A DNA stretch of 64,000 nt from Pipra filicauda (taxonomy: Eukaryota; Chordata; Aves; Passeriformes; Pipridae), in contig NW_024104285.1 of assembly GCF_003945595.2 (NCBI RefSeq), positions 1 through 64,000 on the forward strand, read 5' to 3'. The stretch's first letter is position 1. Every line of letters begins with the position of its first letter. The translations under genes were made by a program, and so were the position numbers. Of this stretch, positions 1 through 11,645 are shown piece after piece. The notes under the pieces are model-generated. The model made no database searches. It saw only the letters and a list, made by a program, of their open reading frames with translations, and had not been told where the DNA came from.

Positions 1-2681
1 GCAATTATTTATCAGTGTGGATTCCACTGCTGGTATCTCCTCCTGATGGCACATGATCAAGATCAGAAATATTTGGAATCTTTCAGCAATGGGGAATATT
101 TTCATCTGGGCCCCAAGCCACAGCTGCAGAGAACATTGTGACTGATTAATCCCAGCGAGCAAGTTCCCATCTACCATGGGAGAGTGCAGAGAACTCTACA
201 GGTCGAGGTTATTTTGGTTGTCCAGGTGATTCCCTGACAAACCCACATCATCCTGTCAGTAACACAGGCCAGGAACAAGAGGAGCCCACCCTGCATGTCC
301 GTGCAGCAGGAGCTGTGAGGTCCCCAGGATGTCACAGCAGCCTGGGTCAGGTTATTTCTTTCTCTAGCAGGAGTGAGTAGACAAAGAGCAGCTGGTGCTG
401 AGAGCACCAGACATCAGACTTTTGGGGAAACCAGGATAAATTAAATGTAACATTGTTGGTTTTACTTCACCTGGCCTGGGGACAGCCTGGCCACAGGGTA
501 GGTTTGCTGAGTCAGAATCTGTTGTGTAAGGAGAGGGTAGGTTGGCTACAAGTCCCATCCTTTTAATTATGTGTGTCTATAGCCTTCATCACAATGCTGT
601 TTGAACACCTCTGAAGTTTGCCAGTGGTGAAACATGCCTCTGGTGGAGCTGTCAGGATCAGAAAAGAATGCTAAATTAACTGGAGTTTAAAGCTGATATG
701 AGCAGAAAGGTACCTGAAGGTCTATTGCTTTTCACTAATTCCCCTAGATCTTAAGAAGCTCATTCTTTGGACTAATTCTCATTCTGTTTGACAGTAACTG
801 ACCCTGCAGCTACTCCACCTTTTGAATTCATCAATCAGAGTTCTTTGCTTCTCTATGGTTGCTAATCCCATCTCATACTTTGTTCCTGTACTGCTCAAAC
901 CCTCTCAGAGTTTAAAAGCTTTCAGACAGGTCATAGGCCATCAGGTTCTGTAGGAGGTTGCCTCCTTCTTTGCATATTAGAAAATTCAGCCAGCATGGGG
1001 AAAACATTCCTCTTTCAATGCAAGGAAAGAGAGAGGAGAAAAACCTCAACTCTTACCATGCAAAATCAGATACCTGTTAACAACTATTCAGTATAGACAC
1101 ATCAGGCTCTGGGTTCTCACATCAGGTTCTGCTAGAAATGACAAATTTGCCATTAAACCACTGATCCTAATCGCAAACCAAATTTTTAAATATTTGTATT
1201 TCAATGAAACATAACATATTACAATTTTACAACTCTTATCAGCTTTGAGTAACAGCTTCTTCTGTTTTGTGGTCTGTTTAGTTTGTCATTCAAAGGCACT
1301 AAATAGTAAGAGATTAATAAAATAGCTTGCATGTCTTATTACAAATCAGGTCCTACCAGTATCAAATTTAACTCTAAAACATCTCACAAATCAATGTAGA
1401 AAAGGAGAACTAAGTCTGTCCTCTTGCTAACAACTGAAAGAAACCCCACAGTGCAGATAACCAGTCTGAACAGTAAGGAGAGCATTTCATTAAGGAGAGC
1501 ATTTCTTGCATCTTCTAATAAATCAACACAATTAGTAATGCCCCTGTCCCTTATTGAAACAGTCAACATTGCACACAACAGCCACTGTAGCTAAAGGTTG
1601 TTATTAACAATTGTCTTAAACTGGCAAAATATTTGGTACAGAACAAGTCAAGAACTAGTACAACTTTGTCAACACCCTAACTACAAAAAAACCTTTCAAA
1701 AGCATCATCTACTTCTGCATTTTAAATTTCATGATCCTCCCTAAATGACAGGGCTAAACATCAGGGTTCTGAGATTAGGTAGCATCTATAAATAATTTTC
1801 TATTTATTAATATTTTCATCTCTGCCACCAAAGTTTCAGTCTCCTACTGATAAAATCAGCTTTTTTTACTGTGCTTAACCAAAAGAAAATTCGTACACAG
1901 AGAATGAAATAATTCATCAAAATAAAATCCAGTTCTTCCCACCAGTAAGTAATTTACGCTCTTCTATTGAGTCATTATAACATTCTGCAGCTCTTCTTCT
2001 CTGGTTATGGGCAAAGAAACAGACACATCTGACAATGCAAATATTCTTTAGTGCCTGTGCTCTAAGCTTTACCTCTCCCTTTGGTAACATGGAAAACTCC
2101 ACTTTCCCTAAGTGCCTTATATTCAATTCTTTCTTCTGTTTCTTTCCACTGTTTTAAATTCTGTATCTGATTTTAATTGACGACACAGGTTAAGGCCGTG
2201 GGAGAAGAGAGAAATGCATAATCATATTAAGAAAATAAAGAACATAACAGAGGGAAATAAAACCAGATATCATTTCTTGTTAATCTTGGCCGAATGGAAG
2301 TATCTGAGGAGAGGTAAAAACAACTGCAGTACAAAATTAGATCCATGATATCACTTCTAACAGATCAAATAGAGCAAATGACCTGGGATTCAAATTAACA
2401 CATCTAAGCAATTTATCTATCTGATGAGTCTATTTAAGCATACAGAGAGTTTAACAAGTTTTCAGTGTGTGGGAAATGAGAAATTGAAAAGGTAGAAGAT
2501 TTTTTTCAGTAAAAAATTTCTTCTTTTTTCTTTCCTAATTTTAACTGATTAGTCAATCAGCAATCAAGATTTTAGATTGTTTTAAGACAATGCAGCTGAT
2601 TAGCATTTCTAGAAACTCTGTCATTTCCCCCACACCACCTTTCTTTTATACCAGCCATAAATTATTGTTGTTGTCATTAAC
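1..2681. other. Unique non-coding DNA, no gene recognised
   Basis: AT-rich, CpG-poor sequence with scattered stop codons in all frames. The only open frame of note is a 64-codon minus-strand frame at 1384-1578. It contains a 17-bp tandem duplication and has no supporting acceptor, so I do not call it a gene. No repeat family was recognised by eye apart from that duplication. Confidence 0.6.
1474..1507. repeat. 17-bp tandem duplication (2 copies)
   Basis: Two adjacent 17-bp units beginning TAAGGAGAGCATTTC differ at one base (unit 1 ends AT, unit 2 ends TT). This is a simple local slippage duplication. Confidence 0.85.
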
Positions 2682-2862
2682 TGTGGTGGTTTTGGCTGGA
2701 GTTTTTCTTCCCAGTACCTGATATGGGGCTGTGTTTTGGATTTGTGCTGGGAACAGTGTTGATAACACAAGGATGTTTTCAGTATCACTGGACAGGACCT
2801 ACACAATGTCAAGGAGAGGATCTACGTGGGGCTTAGTTGCTGTTTGGAGTTAAACCACAACA
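2682..2862 (-). mobile_element. Short avian ERVL-like solo LTR, internally deleted
   Basis: Read on the minus strand, the element starts TGTTGTGGTTTAACTCC and ends AAAACCACCACA, with the TG...CA ends expected of an LTR. It contains the hallmark segment of an abundant avian LTR around the words TTATCAACACTG and AAATCCAAAACACAG. At about 181 bp it is far shorter than the several-hundred-bp LTR, so the central part is missing. No clean target-site duplication was found, and no gag/pol/env sequence adjoins it. The family assignment is from memory of avian LTR consensus sequences, so the exact subfamily is unknown. The same family occurs at about 4.96-5.34 kb in the opposite orientation. Confidence 0.75.
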
Positions 2863-2960
2863 CTAATTACATGTGTGGTAAATCATATTAAGACAATATA
2901 CCTTTATATTAGAGATTATCATATTCCAAAGGAAACCAAAATAATAAATCGTTTTATCAA

Positions 2961-3205
2961 TCATAGAATCATCAAGGTTGAAAAAGACCTCTAAGATTGA
3001 GTCCGCCCATTAACCCAGCACCACCACGTTTACCACTAAGCCATGTCCCCATGTGCCACATGCACATTTTTTGAACAATTCCAGGGGTGGAACTGTCACT
3101 TCTTCCCTGGGAGAAGAGACTGACCCCCACCTGGCTACAGCCTCCTTCTCAGGGAGTTGTAGAATGAGAAGGTCCACACTGATGGTGCCACCTGAGATGA
3201 GACAG
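2961..3205 (-). mobile_element. CR1 LINE 3' end fragment, rearranged
   Basis: The + strand begins TCATAGAATCATCAAGG and continues with the reverse complement of a CR1 3' end. It includes the recognisable words AAAAAGACCTCTAAGAT, CATTAACCCAGCACC and CCATGTCCCCATGTGCCACA, then GACCCCCACCTGGCTAC. The element's sense 3' terminus is therefore at about 2961. Between about 3090 and 3115 the sequence jumps relative to the usual CR1 order, suggesting an internal deletion. The far boundary near 3205 is approximate. The open frames across it (about 3010-3250) are shadows of the repeat. Confidence 0.85.
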
Positions 3206-4959
3206 CTGTGGGAGCAGTGCCCGTACAGCTCAATCACATCATCACAGTGATGATGCCAAAAGAGATACTATCAGTATTATAGTTTTATTTCAGTATGACC
3301 ACAAAAGACACTAACATTATCACCTGATAAGAATAATTCAGAGAAAGAAAACAGGAAAAAAAATATACTTCTTTTTGCAACCACATCTACATCAGCAGGT
3401 AGTGCAGCCCAGCAGGTGTATAGGACATAACAGAGCTGAGGGCATTCTCCCACAGAGAAATCAAAATACTATAGGTATGTTCATAATGAAGTTTTGAACT
3501 TTGAGTAATGACTAATAAAATCTCTCCCATGGACTAATATCCTTTTGTAGTCAGAATGTCAGTTCCTACATCATATCCCTTGTTTTAGTTGCATCCAAAC
3601 CCCCACAGCTGATGCACTCGGACTGCTTTGCAACTTGAGTAAAAGCCCAGTGGGGAGAATCAGGAGCATTCCTTCCAAAGGACGCTCTCAATCCCACTGA
3701 CAAGATACTTAGATGCAGCTACTTAGTCCATGAGACCAGATCAGATTTGTCAGAGCCTCCCCAAAAGCTCAGCTGTCATTTCCTTCCCACTGTCACTGCT
3801 GGATCCAGCCCTCCTACACACCCCAAGGTGCACACAGGCCGCTGGACACAAATGTTCTCTAGCAAGTGAACTTCCTCTGCTCTTTGCAGAAGGTGCAGAG
3901 GATCAACATCAGTCAGCACCTCACCAACAGCACACAGTGAAAGGGAACTATTGATTTCCTGAATGAAAGTGCTTTTTATTTCAGCACGGATTTGCACATT
4001 GCAAGTGTTATTTTAATGCTGTGCTCCAGATTTCTCACGAATTCTCTCTTTACATCTCAGTCTCCCTGTACACCAGGGTGCTAGAAAAGATTATTGTGGT
4101 CAAGAGCTCCGAGGCAACGTAAGGCATTATTTTTATTGCAGATGATAAATGCTGAATTCCTACTTGGAGTGTGTGCACAGGAAGAGTAGGGAGAAGATAT
4201 AAAAATGCAGGGGAGTACCCAGTGCATGTCAAAGTGCAGCTTCACAGGCAAGCTCCTGTCTCTCAGAGAACTGTCAGATACACATATAATAAACCACAAT
4301 TGTGTTCAAAGCTAATGCTAATATGGCTCAGTGGGAGACTAGTTTTAAATGTCATATTTTCAAGCCCTTCTCTAAACCATCTTTCCCAGAGACTACTTCA
4401 AGGGAACTGGCATTCTAATGAATTCCTTAGGCCTGATTTTCAGAGCTATTAAGTGCACCTATGATCACAAGTGCAATAGGAGATACAGACAGATATTCAG
4501 GCTTATCCTATCTAGATAGACAGGATGTATAAATACTCTACTTAAAATATTCCCACCCAAGTGGAAAGGAAGCAAGACAAATCAGCCTGAATTAAGATGA
4601 AGATGGCAGGATGACAACACAACTTCTTATCTACCTGAAGCAAGCTACTTCAAAATTATATGAAAAAAATCTGCTTATTCTTAAGATATGTAAATCTTTG
4701 CATCCAACAAAGATGTATCTATAGTACCAATAGATGATAAGAATAACAAATAATGAATTTTGGTTATAACAAATGGACAAAATTTACAATTTATATTGTG
4801 TAGATACAATTACATATACTTTTGCAGTGTTCTGATTTTTGGTGGAATATAAATTTTCTCATGGAATTCAGAGTACCTGTCTACTGCTGCACTAGAACAA
4901 ACTGGCAATTTAGAATAATTTGATCATTTTTTGACACATCCATTCCAGTATTGCCTGGA
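3206..4959. other. Unique non-coding DNA
   Basis: No repeat family or coding exon is recognised. Short overlapping open frames around 3730-4000 occur on both strands and look coincidental. A minus-strand acceptor-like tract ending TTCATTCAG and a GTGAGG donor near 3912-3945 would bound only about 34 bp, which is too little to support an exon. Confidence 0.5.
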
Positions 4960-5340
4960 AAACATGCATATAAATTTAAAATCTTATTGGCACAACGTAA
5001 TATTCCTTACGGGCTCTGCTTATTGATGCCCAGACAGTCCCTGAGCAGCAATTGGCCCTTAATGGCCAGCTCCTCCCAGTTTTATACACTGGACATGACA
5101 TTCTGTGGTATGGAATATCCCTTTGGCCACTTTGGATCAGCTGTCCTGGGCCAGGTTCTGTCTGGGTTCCTTCCTGCTCCTCACTGGTAGAGCATGGGAA
5201 AATGAAAAGGCCTTGGAATAAGCACTACTCAGTAGGAACTAAACCATCCATGTGCTACCAATGTTATTCCCAAACTAAACCCAAAACACAGCATTGTACC
5301 AGATACTGAGAAGAAAATTATCTCAGCTAAATCCAGGACA
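4960..5340 (+). mobile_element. Avian ERVL-like LTR, 5'-truncated, + orientation
   Basis: This matches the 3' part of the avian LTR also seen at 2682-2862. The diagnostic words are GATGCCCAGACAGTCCC, GGCCAGCTCCTCCCAGT, GTATGGAATATCCCTTTGG, GATCAGCTGTCCTGG and AGATACTGAGAAGAAAATTA. It ends abruptly at CCAGGACA, the expected LTR 3' end. Similarity fades upstream of about 5010, so the start is approximate. The 5' TGTCGTGGTTT end is missing, and no internal retroviral genes follow. The open frames at 4951-5309 lie in this LTR and are not genes. Confidence 0.8.
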
Positions 5341-6838
5341 ACCTGTGTCTCTCACTATGACATCTTCCATCCCTTTCTCTTGCAGGTCACTCCTCTTTCT
5401 CTCCTCGTGGCCATTTGGGAGCTGCAGCAAAGGAAAGGTTTGTGCAAAGAAAAACACCTGGTGCTTTGCACTAGGGGAGAAGACAAAGCATCAGTCTGAG
5501 ATGGAAAAACAGGGAGTTTGATAGCAGAGGAGCAGTAACTGGAAGCCCCCGGCCTCAAGTGCTCTGATTTTCCTTTAAGTGGAGTTTGATGAAACAGAAA
5601 TCCTGCTCTGAGCTGTTCATCACAGCTGGAGTGAACAATTAAACATGAGCCTCCTAGATGTTTACTCAACAGGGAGCTGTCTGCCTAACATGTGCTCCAG
5701 CTGAAAAATATGAGATCTCAAAGACCTTAATGCATATCTATTCAGGATATGGGACATCAGGACAATTTGACATTTGATGAAGACAGAGACCATAAAAGTT
5801 CATTATTTAAATGAAGACGTGTACTTGTACAGGCAATAATTAACATATTTTGGAGGTCTAAATGTTATCTAAATATTACAGATACAGGTGTGTGTGTCCC
5901 ATCCTTCCTCCAACCCCCCAGTTTCTTCTAAATTAAAACAAGACTGAAAAAACAGGGAGACAGTGACAATTACCCTCCTAATTAAAGGATAAGCAAAAGG
6001 ATAGGCTGCAAAGCAAGTTATTCTGAGTAGAATATTCCCAGTTGTTCCTCAGCATAAATAAGACTGTTTTCTCCTCAAATGTCACAGCATATTAAGTGCC
6101 AGGAGAGAATTATTTCAGCATATGATGAACAAAACAACACAACCCCGAGGAACTAAGTCACAAAGCTGTCCAAGAAGTGAATTGCAGCTAAAATTCCAGA
6201 TAATTCACACTCAAGACTCCTACAGCATTAATACTACTGCAGGGGCAAAACCCCATGATATTTGTTTCTTATTTGTTTTGATAGACTCAAACCATTGATG
6301 AAGGTCAAATAACTTTTTCAAGTATCCTCAGCAATGTAAGAAAACTGGGCATCTCCAAACATTCCCAATCCAGGATTGGAGTATCAAGTTCTTCTTTTCC
6401 CCATAGACATAAGACCAAAGGAAAGTCGACACTGCCCATTCTTATGTTTCTCTTTTCAGAACACTATAATGATATCAAACTATTCCAAGGTCTGACTCTG
6501 ACAGTACTGCAGCTGATAATCTCCCACAATCTTTTGTCCTGTTGATACTGTGCTTCAAGAAGTCCATGTCAACACAAGCCACAGCCCTTCTCTGCTGACA
6601 AACTCTGCTAAACTGTACCAGGATTTCAAACTACAGCTTCTAAACTTGTGAATAAGTTTTCCAAAGAGTGATGGCCTAAGAGTCATTCCTGCATGGTTTG
6701 AAACTATCTTTAGCATTCTAATGTTCCATCTTCACATTATTGTACTGAACCTTATGAAAACTATTAGTTATAATATTTAACTTCTGTTTAAAAAGAAATT
6801 AAAATTGCCTTCAGGATGAATGAATAAGCCATATAAGT

Positions 6839-6926
6839 ACTAAATGCCTAACTGTAGTGCTTTCTATGTGCTTATCTAGAAACTAAATGCCTAACTGTAG
6901 TGCTTTCTATGTGCTTATCTAGAAAC
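6839..6926. repeat. Perfect 43-bp tandem duplication
   Basis: The unit starting ACTAAATGCCTAACTGTAG occupies 6839-6881 and is repeated without any mismatch at 6882-6924. Two further bases (AC) continue the period. Perfect identity in a neutral AT-rich setting implies a recent duplication, an active two-copy polymorphism or an assembly artefact. Confidence 0.95.
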
Positions 6927-7325
6927 AACAAACTACAATTCACTTGACATGCCATGCTTTATTTAAATATTTAATAGCACAGTTGTGTCACAATTTTTTC
7001 CAAAATATTTTCATACTTGCTAGTCTCTTCCATAATTAATCATGAGATGGTTAAGTCCTCAAGTAGTCCAAGATAGAACATACTTTTCATTACATATTAT
7101 GAATAAAAGTCCTCTCTGTAATATATCAAAATAGACCACAAGCACAGTTGTTTCTCTCATTGATCATTAATTCAGACTAAATTTAGGTATGAATGCTAAT
7201 TAAAAATCTGTTGGACTTCACCGCTTTCTGATAGAAAAAAACCCCAAAGTCAATGGTTGCACTGAACTAGTTTCACTGACAAATTCTTGGCATCAGTCTT
7301 TGAAACTTCAGATATAGTAAAAACC

Positions 7326-7355
7326 TATTTCAGTATTTTGATCAATACTGAAATA
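7326..7355. repeat. Inverted repeat, 12-bp perfect stem, 6-nt loop
   Basis: TATTTCAGTATT (7326-7337) is the exact reverse complement of AATACTGAAATA (7344-7355), with TTGATC between them. It can form a hairpin in DNA or RNA. No flanking transposon termini were recognised. Confidence 0.9.
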
Positions 7356-8350
7356 AGCCCAAACACTTAATTCTGTAAAGCATCTGTTACACACTGACTC
7401 TCCAAACACTAAATATTTCATTGCCTGTTCTTCTGTTGAGAAACTTCCATTTATAATATAAAAAATCTTGCATGCCAACCTGAGAAATACAGAAGACAGA
7501 TGTGAAAACTATTCTGCTAGGTTATCTTTAAAGCTAAGCTTCTCTTGAAACCAAAATGCTTAGTTATTTTTCACAACAGTTTTAAGAGAGCGGTGGTAAG
7601 AGAGTGGGAATTATTGGATAATTCATTATTTATACACAAACAGTAGGTTATGGAGCTAATAGTATACTCATTTCAACAGTCAGATCTACACTGTAACTCC
7701 CAAGTAGAACTCTTAAGAAGCCAATATTATGATTATTTGCACAAAAAAATGAACTGATGTGTTTTTTCCTGAAGGGCTACAAAGAAAGGAAGGGGCTCAG
7801 GGATGGCACATGATAAGAGCAAAGGGCAGAGGAGTGGACACAACTCTGGCAGTTTAATTGTCTATCATAGTTTGGGCTTGCACAGGCACCGCAGCAAAGT
7901 CCATGGCTGCACACAAGAATTCTGAACAGAAAGCTCAGCTTTTACTCCTGAGTGAAGCTACAGCAAGTTTTGAAATTGTAAGGATTGCACCAGTCCGTGC
8001 CTCTCATATCCCTTTAAACGTGCTTTGCTGGAGATAACAGAAGAAAGTCTCCTGAGACTGTGTAGTCTCATGTGTGATTATTATTTATCAGCAAATACTT
8101 GTCTAGATCCTACTGTGTTGTATTCTAAACCAGGACTGGTAGTCTGCTATCTGGCACCTCCTGAGCACTGACTGCATCTTAGGGGACAGCCTGGGCTGTA
8201 AGTGATTTATTCTGAGTTACACTTCTTGCTTTACTATGTTCAGAAAGAGCCAGAGTGGCCAGACCCTTGTGGCATGTTGCTTGACTGGATATAAGATTAT
8301 TTCAGTCTCTTGGCTTTACACATACTATCTTTGGTGATACTCAAGAGGTA

Positions 8351-8390
8351 ATTTAAAAAAAAAAAAAACAATTTAAATAAAAAAAAAATT
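8351..8390. repeat. A-rich low-complexity tract
   Basis: Two A runs (14 at 8355-8368 and 10 at 8379-8388) are separated by a short AT-rich spacer. No retroposed gene sequence was seen next to it. Confidence 0.9.
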
Positions 8391-8681
8391 CCTTGTATAT
8401 TAATAATAACACCTTTTTTAAATTATCTTTTTAGATGCCAAAGTTTCACCTACAAGAATATACATGTTTTAAAGGGATTAAAAATAATTAACTACTTAAT
8501 TATTTTTTCCATTCCTGATTATATTGATTATATCCTGGTGTACTGCCCTCTGTGATGAACTAACTTCAGTAATAGATAAAGTCTAGTTCTCGTCTTACAA
8601 AACTTATAAACAATTATACATCTCCTCTGGACCGATCATTATAAACATTCTTTTTATTTGTTGGCTTGGCTTCTGGTTTTG

Positions 8682-8698
8682 TTTTTTTTTTTTTTTTT
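8682..8698. repeat. T17 homopolymer
   Basis: An uninterrupted run of 17 T. There is no gene-like sequence on the side where a minus-strand retrocopy body would lie. Confidence 0.9.
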
Positions 8699-9420
8699 CC
8701 CAAGTTTTTAGATATCCAGAACTTCTAACAGGAAGTGTTTAGTGGAGAACTGAGGTCACTGCTGAGCTTTGACTTGGTTTCACTGCCACATTAACCTGGT
8801 TCTTGGTTTGGTATTTGACTCCACGCACCCTGGCAATCACATTGCCTAAAAGATGGCTCAGTATCCTCAAAAGAAGCAGGGAAAATTCCTAAATAGGAAC
8901 CCTTTAGGCATAGTCCTCTATTTTCTCCTACTTTTTAACCAACTTTAGATTGGAGGTGAGAAGAAATAATGCTCATGTCGTCAGGGAAAAAGCAAAAAGC
9001 AGCACAGCTGCTGCCAGCGGGAGGCAGGACCACCCCTGTTGCTCATTGCTCCTCCAGCCCCTTTCCCCGCAGGATTCCTTAACTGCTCCTACTTTCTGCT
9101 GGATGGGTAGAAGAGAACAGATGCTTAAATGCGAAGTTTCGCACCTCAGTTTGTTTCCTGCTAGCAAAGAGCAGCCAGGGAGGTGGCAGTTGAGTTAGGG
9201 AGCACGTTTGGAGCTGCTCCTAAACATCACTGGCTGTGTCCTAGCCTGAACAGGTAGGGCTGTGGGATTAAGTGACACCCAGTCATGGGTCAGGCCAAGT
9301 CCTGAGCCCCATTTGCATTGTAGGACCTCATCCTAGAGCTTGCTCACCCACCAGCACTGCCCCACCAATGGTTGCTGTGATTCAAGCCCTATGGGCAGTA
9401 TAGACACAGTCACTGCTCTT

Positions 9421-9992
9421 CATCACAGAATGGGTCAGCTCGGAAGGGACCTCAGTGGGTTCATCCGGTCTATTGCCTAAAATCAGAGAAAAAATTCCAG
9501 AGCACATTGCACAGGACTGCATCCAGACAGTTGTGGAATATCTCCAGCAAGGGAGACTCCACACCCTCTCTGGTCTCTGTTCCAGTGCTCGGTCACTGCA
9601 CAGGAAACAAGTTTTTCCTCATGTCCAGGTGGAACTTTCTGGCCATCAGTCTGTGCCTGTGGCCTCTTGTCCCATTGCTGGGCCCTACAGAGCAGAGCCT
9701 GGTCCATCCTCTGCCCTCTCCCTGCAGGCACTGACAGACATTGGGGAGGTCCCCTCCCAGTGTCTGCTCTGGAGGCTGAACAGCCCCAGCTCCCTCAGCC
9801 TTTCCTCATCACAGAGATGCTCCAGTCCCTTCAGCATCCTCACAGCCCTCCACTGGACCCACTCCAGGAGCTCCATGTCCCTCTTGTCCTGAGGAGCCAG
9901 AACTGGACACAGCACTGCAGATGTGCCTCACCAGGGCTGAGCAGAGGGGCAGGATCACTCCCTGGCCTGCTCCTCTTTAATGTGATACAATT
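9421..9992 (-). mobile_element. CR1 LINE 3' end, ~570 bp, best-preserved copy
   Basis: The + strand begins ATCACAGAATGGGTCAG then TCGGAAGGGACCTCAGTG. It runs through CAAGTTTTTCCTCATGTCC, TGTGCCTGTGGCCTCTTGTC, CTGGAGGCTGAACAGCCCC and CTCCACTGGACCCACTCCAG to GCTGAGCAGAGGGGCAGGAT. This is the reverse complement of a CR1 ORF2 C-terminus plus 3' UTR, so the element is minus-oriented with its 3' end near 9421. It is 5'-truncated, as most CR1 copies are. The open frames of 60-145 codons on both strands at 9382-10023 come from this GC-rich repeat and should not be annotated as genes. Confidence 0.95.
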
Positions 9993-10684
9993 AAGTCTCC
10001 ATCAGGCTGGAAGAAAGATCTAAAATAACTGTCTCTACAGCAGACATTTTGCTAAGCCAGCACAGCAGTCCAGAAACATGTTTCATATTAGTAAAACAAA
10101 TTTGTTTTTGCAGCCAAACGTGGCATTGCATATTGTTGGGAGATGGCCTTTACAAAGACAATAATAAATCACAAATACCCTTAATAGGATAATACTACCA
10201 TGAATGTGGAAAGAAATAAGCATCTGTAACCCACAGATTAAAAGAGGCAGCATATTTAATATGAAACAATGTAATGTAATGCCAACATGAGACGAGAAGA
10301 TTACAAATTTCTTCAATTAGTCATACAGCCAAACCATGAATACAAATATTCACTATCAGCACTCTGATACATAAAACACATCAGAAAATAGGTCAAAATA
10401 AAGCGTATCAGGACTGCTCAGACAAATGACAGTAATGTGAAGATAATGGTTTGGTTTGGTTTGTTTTTAATATACTATCAAGATATTGAATTCTGGCTGT
10501 ATTCATCAAATAGCTTCACTATTTGTTATATTTCTTTTATTATTAGGCTGTTATGAGCCTAATTCTTCCAAGACATATAAAAGGCTACACTCAATTCCTC
10601 TTTTTGTCTAGAGGTGGGGAAAGACCCTTCAGGACACTAAGATTTTCATTCAATTGTCAGACTCTGATTGATAAGTGAAAAAAA

Positions 10685-10705
10685 ATATATATATATATAT
10701 ATATA
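10685..10705. repeat. (AT)10 microsatellite
   Basis: Ten uninterrupted AT units plus one A, preceded by an A run. Confidence 0.95.
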
Positions 10706-11599
10706 GCACAGTCTGAACATCATGTTATATCAGAGAACACTCTCTTCACACAATATAATCCATTTCTTCACATCCTTTGTGTTTCTGCTGTGGCTGTTAT
10801 TATGCAATGGCCAAGTGTAGAAATTCCAAAGGGTAAACATGTTTGACTGGGGAAACATATTGGTTGGGACCAGCTTTTTGTGCCATCTGATTGACTTCCA
10901 GCTGTGTATCATGGCTAGTTTACTTATAGGGATCACAAATTTCCTTCAAGACACATGTACAAATACAATTGTCAAGAATTCTGACTAAAACTGTTCACTT
11001 GCATAAACTTAAAGAAAAAAAATCAGAGTCCAAACATCAAGGCCCAAAGTACCATCCACTGCAAGCAAACCCAATGAGTTTCTGCCGTGTAAAGTACCTT
11101 TCAATGTGTTCTGCTCTGGTATTGAGGAGCTCAGAACCAACATTCTAAATGCAAAGCTCACGCAAGGGGGTGATTCTGACTGTAAACAGCACCTCTGGAA
11201 GAGAAACTTCAGCCCACACCATCTATTCTCTATTAAACACTAAATCATCAATAATTTTTAAAAATACTCAGGCAGCAGCAGTCTGGACTCCAGCTGGTGC
11301 TTCTACTGACAATGGATTATTGCAGACCTTTGCCTTTCCATCATAATGACCTGAAGGACTTTGCTGTACCAGCAGAGCCAGCACCTGCCTGTTTGCTCAG
11401 TGGCAGCACTGGCACTCCTGCCACAAGGACTTCACTCATTTTTCACCCTCACTCTTCTCAGCAGTTGCTGTTAATGAAAATGATAATGCAGAGACCTATG
11501 TTAAGTTACGAGGCACCAGGATAATAGTGGAAATTTCAGTGTTCAAGCTGTATAAAATCATTTGGGTTTAATTCATTTGCAAGCTGTTAGGCATTTTAG

Positions 11600-11645
11600 A
11601 AAAAAAAAAAAAAAACAGAAAAAAATGAAACTTAAAAAAAAAAAA
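11600..11645. repeat. Interrupted poly-A tract
   Basis: An A16 run (11600-11615) and an A12 run (11634-11645) flank a short A-rich spacer. I recognised no retroposed gene body on the 5' side. Confidence 0.85.

Larger units (their letters stand above)
5341..9420. other. Unique non-coding DNA with small local repeats
   Basis: No gene is recognised. A 104-codon minus-strand frame at 5355-5669 has low-complexity, serine/lysine/cysteine-rich composition and no splice support. The interval contains the 43-bp duplication, an inverted repeat and A/T tracts listed separately. Around 8990-9190 GC content rises, and a 6-bp-arm palindrome (TGCGAAGTTTCGCA) sits near 9130, without any recognisable gene. 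Confidence 0.5.

Noticed and set aside
1384..1578. 64-codon minus-strand frame ending at a GTGAGA donor
   Set aside because: It contains a local 17-bp tandem duplication and has no convincing acceptor.
4951..5309. Two + strand frames of 79 and 85 codons as coding
   Set aside because: They lie within the ERVL-like LTR, which is non-coding.
5355..5669. 104-codon minus-strand frame
   Set aside because: Low-complexity composition, no credible acceptor or donor, and length within chance expectation.
8355..8698. Poly-A/T tracts as evidence of a processed pseudogene
   Set aside because: No gene-like sequence on the appropriate side and no target-site duplications seen.
9382..10023. Six overlapping open frames of 60-145 codons on both strands as possible genes
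   Set aside because: The entire interval is a GC-rich CR1 3' end; these frames are by-products of the repeat.
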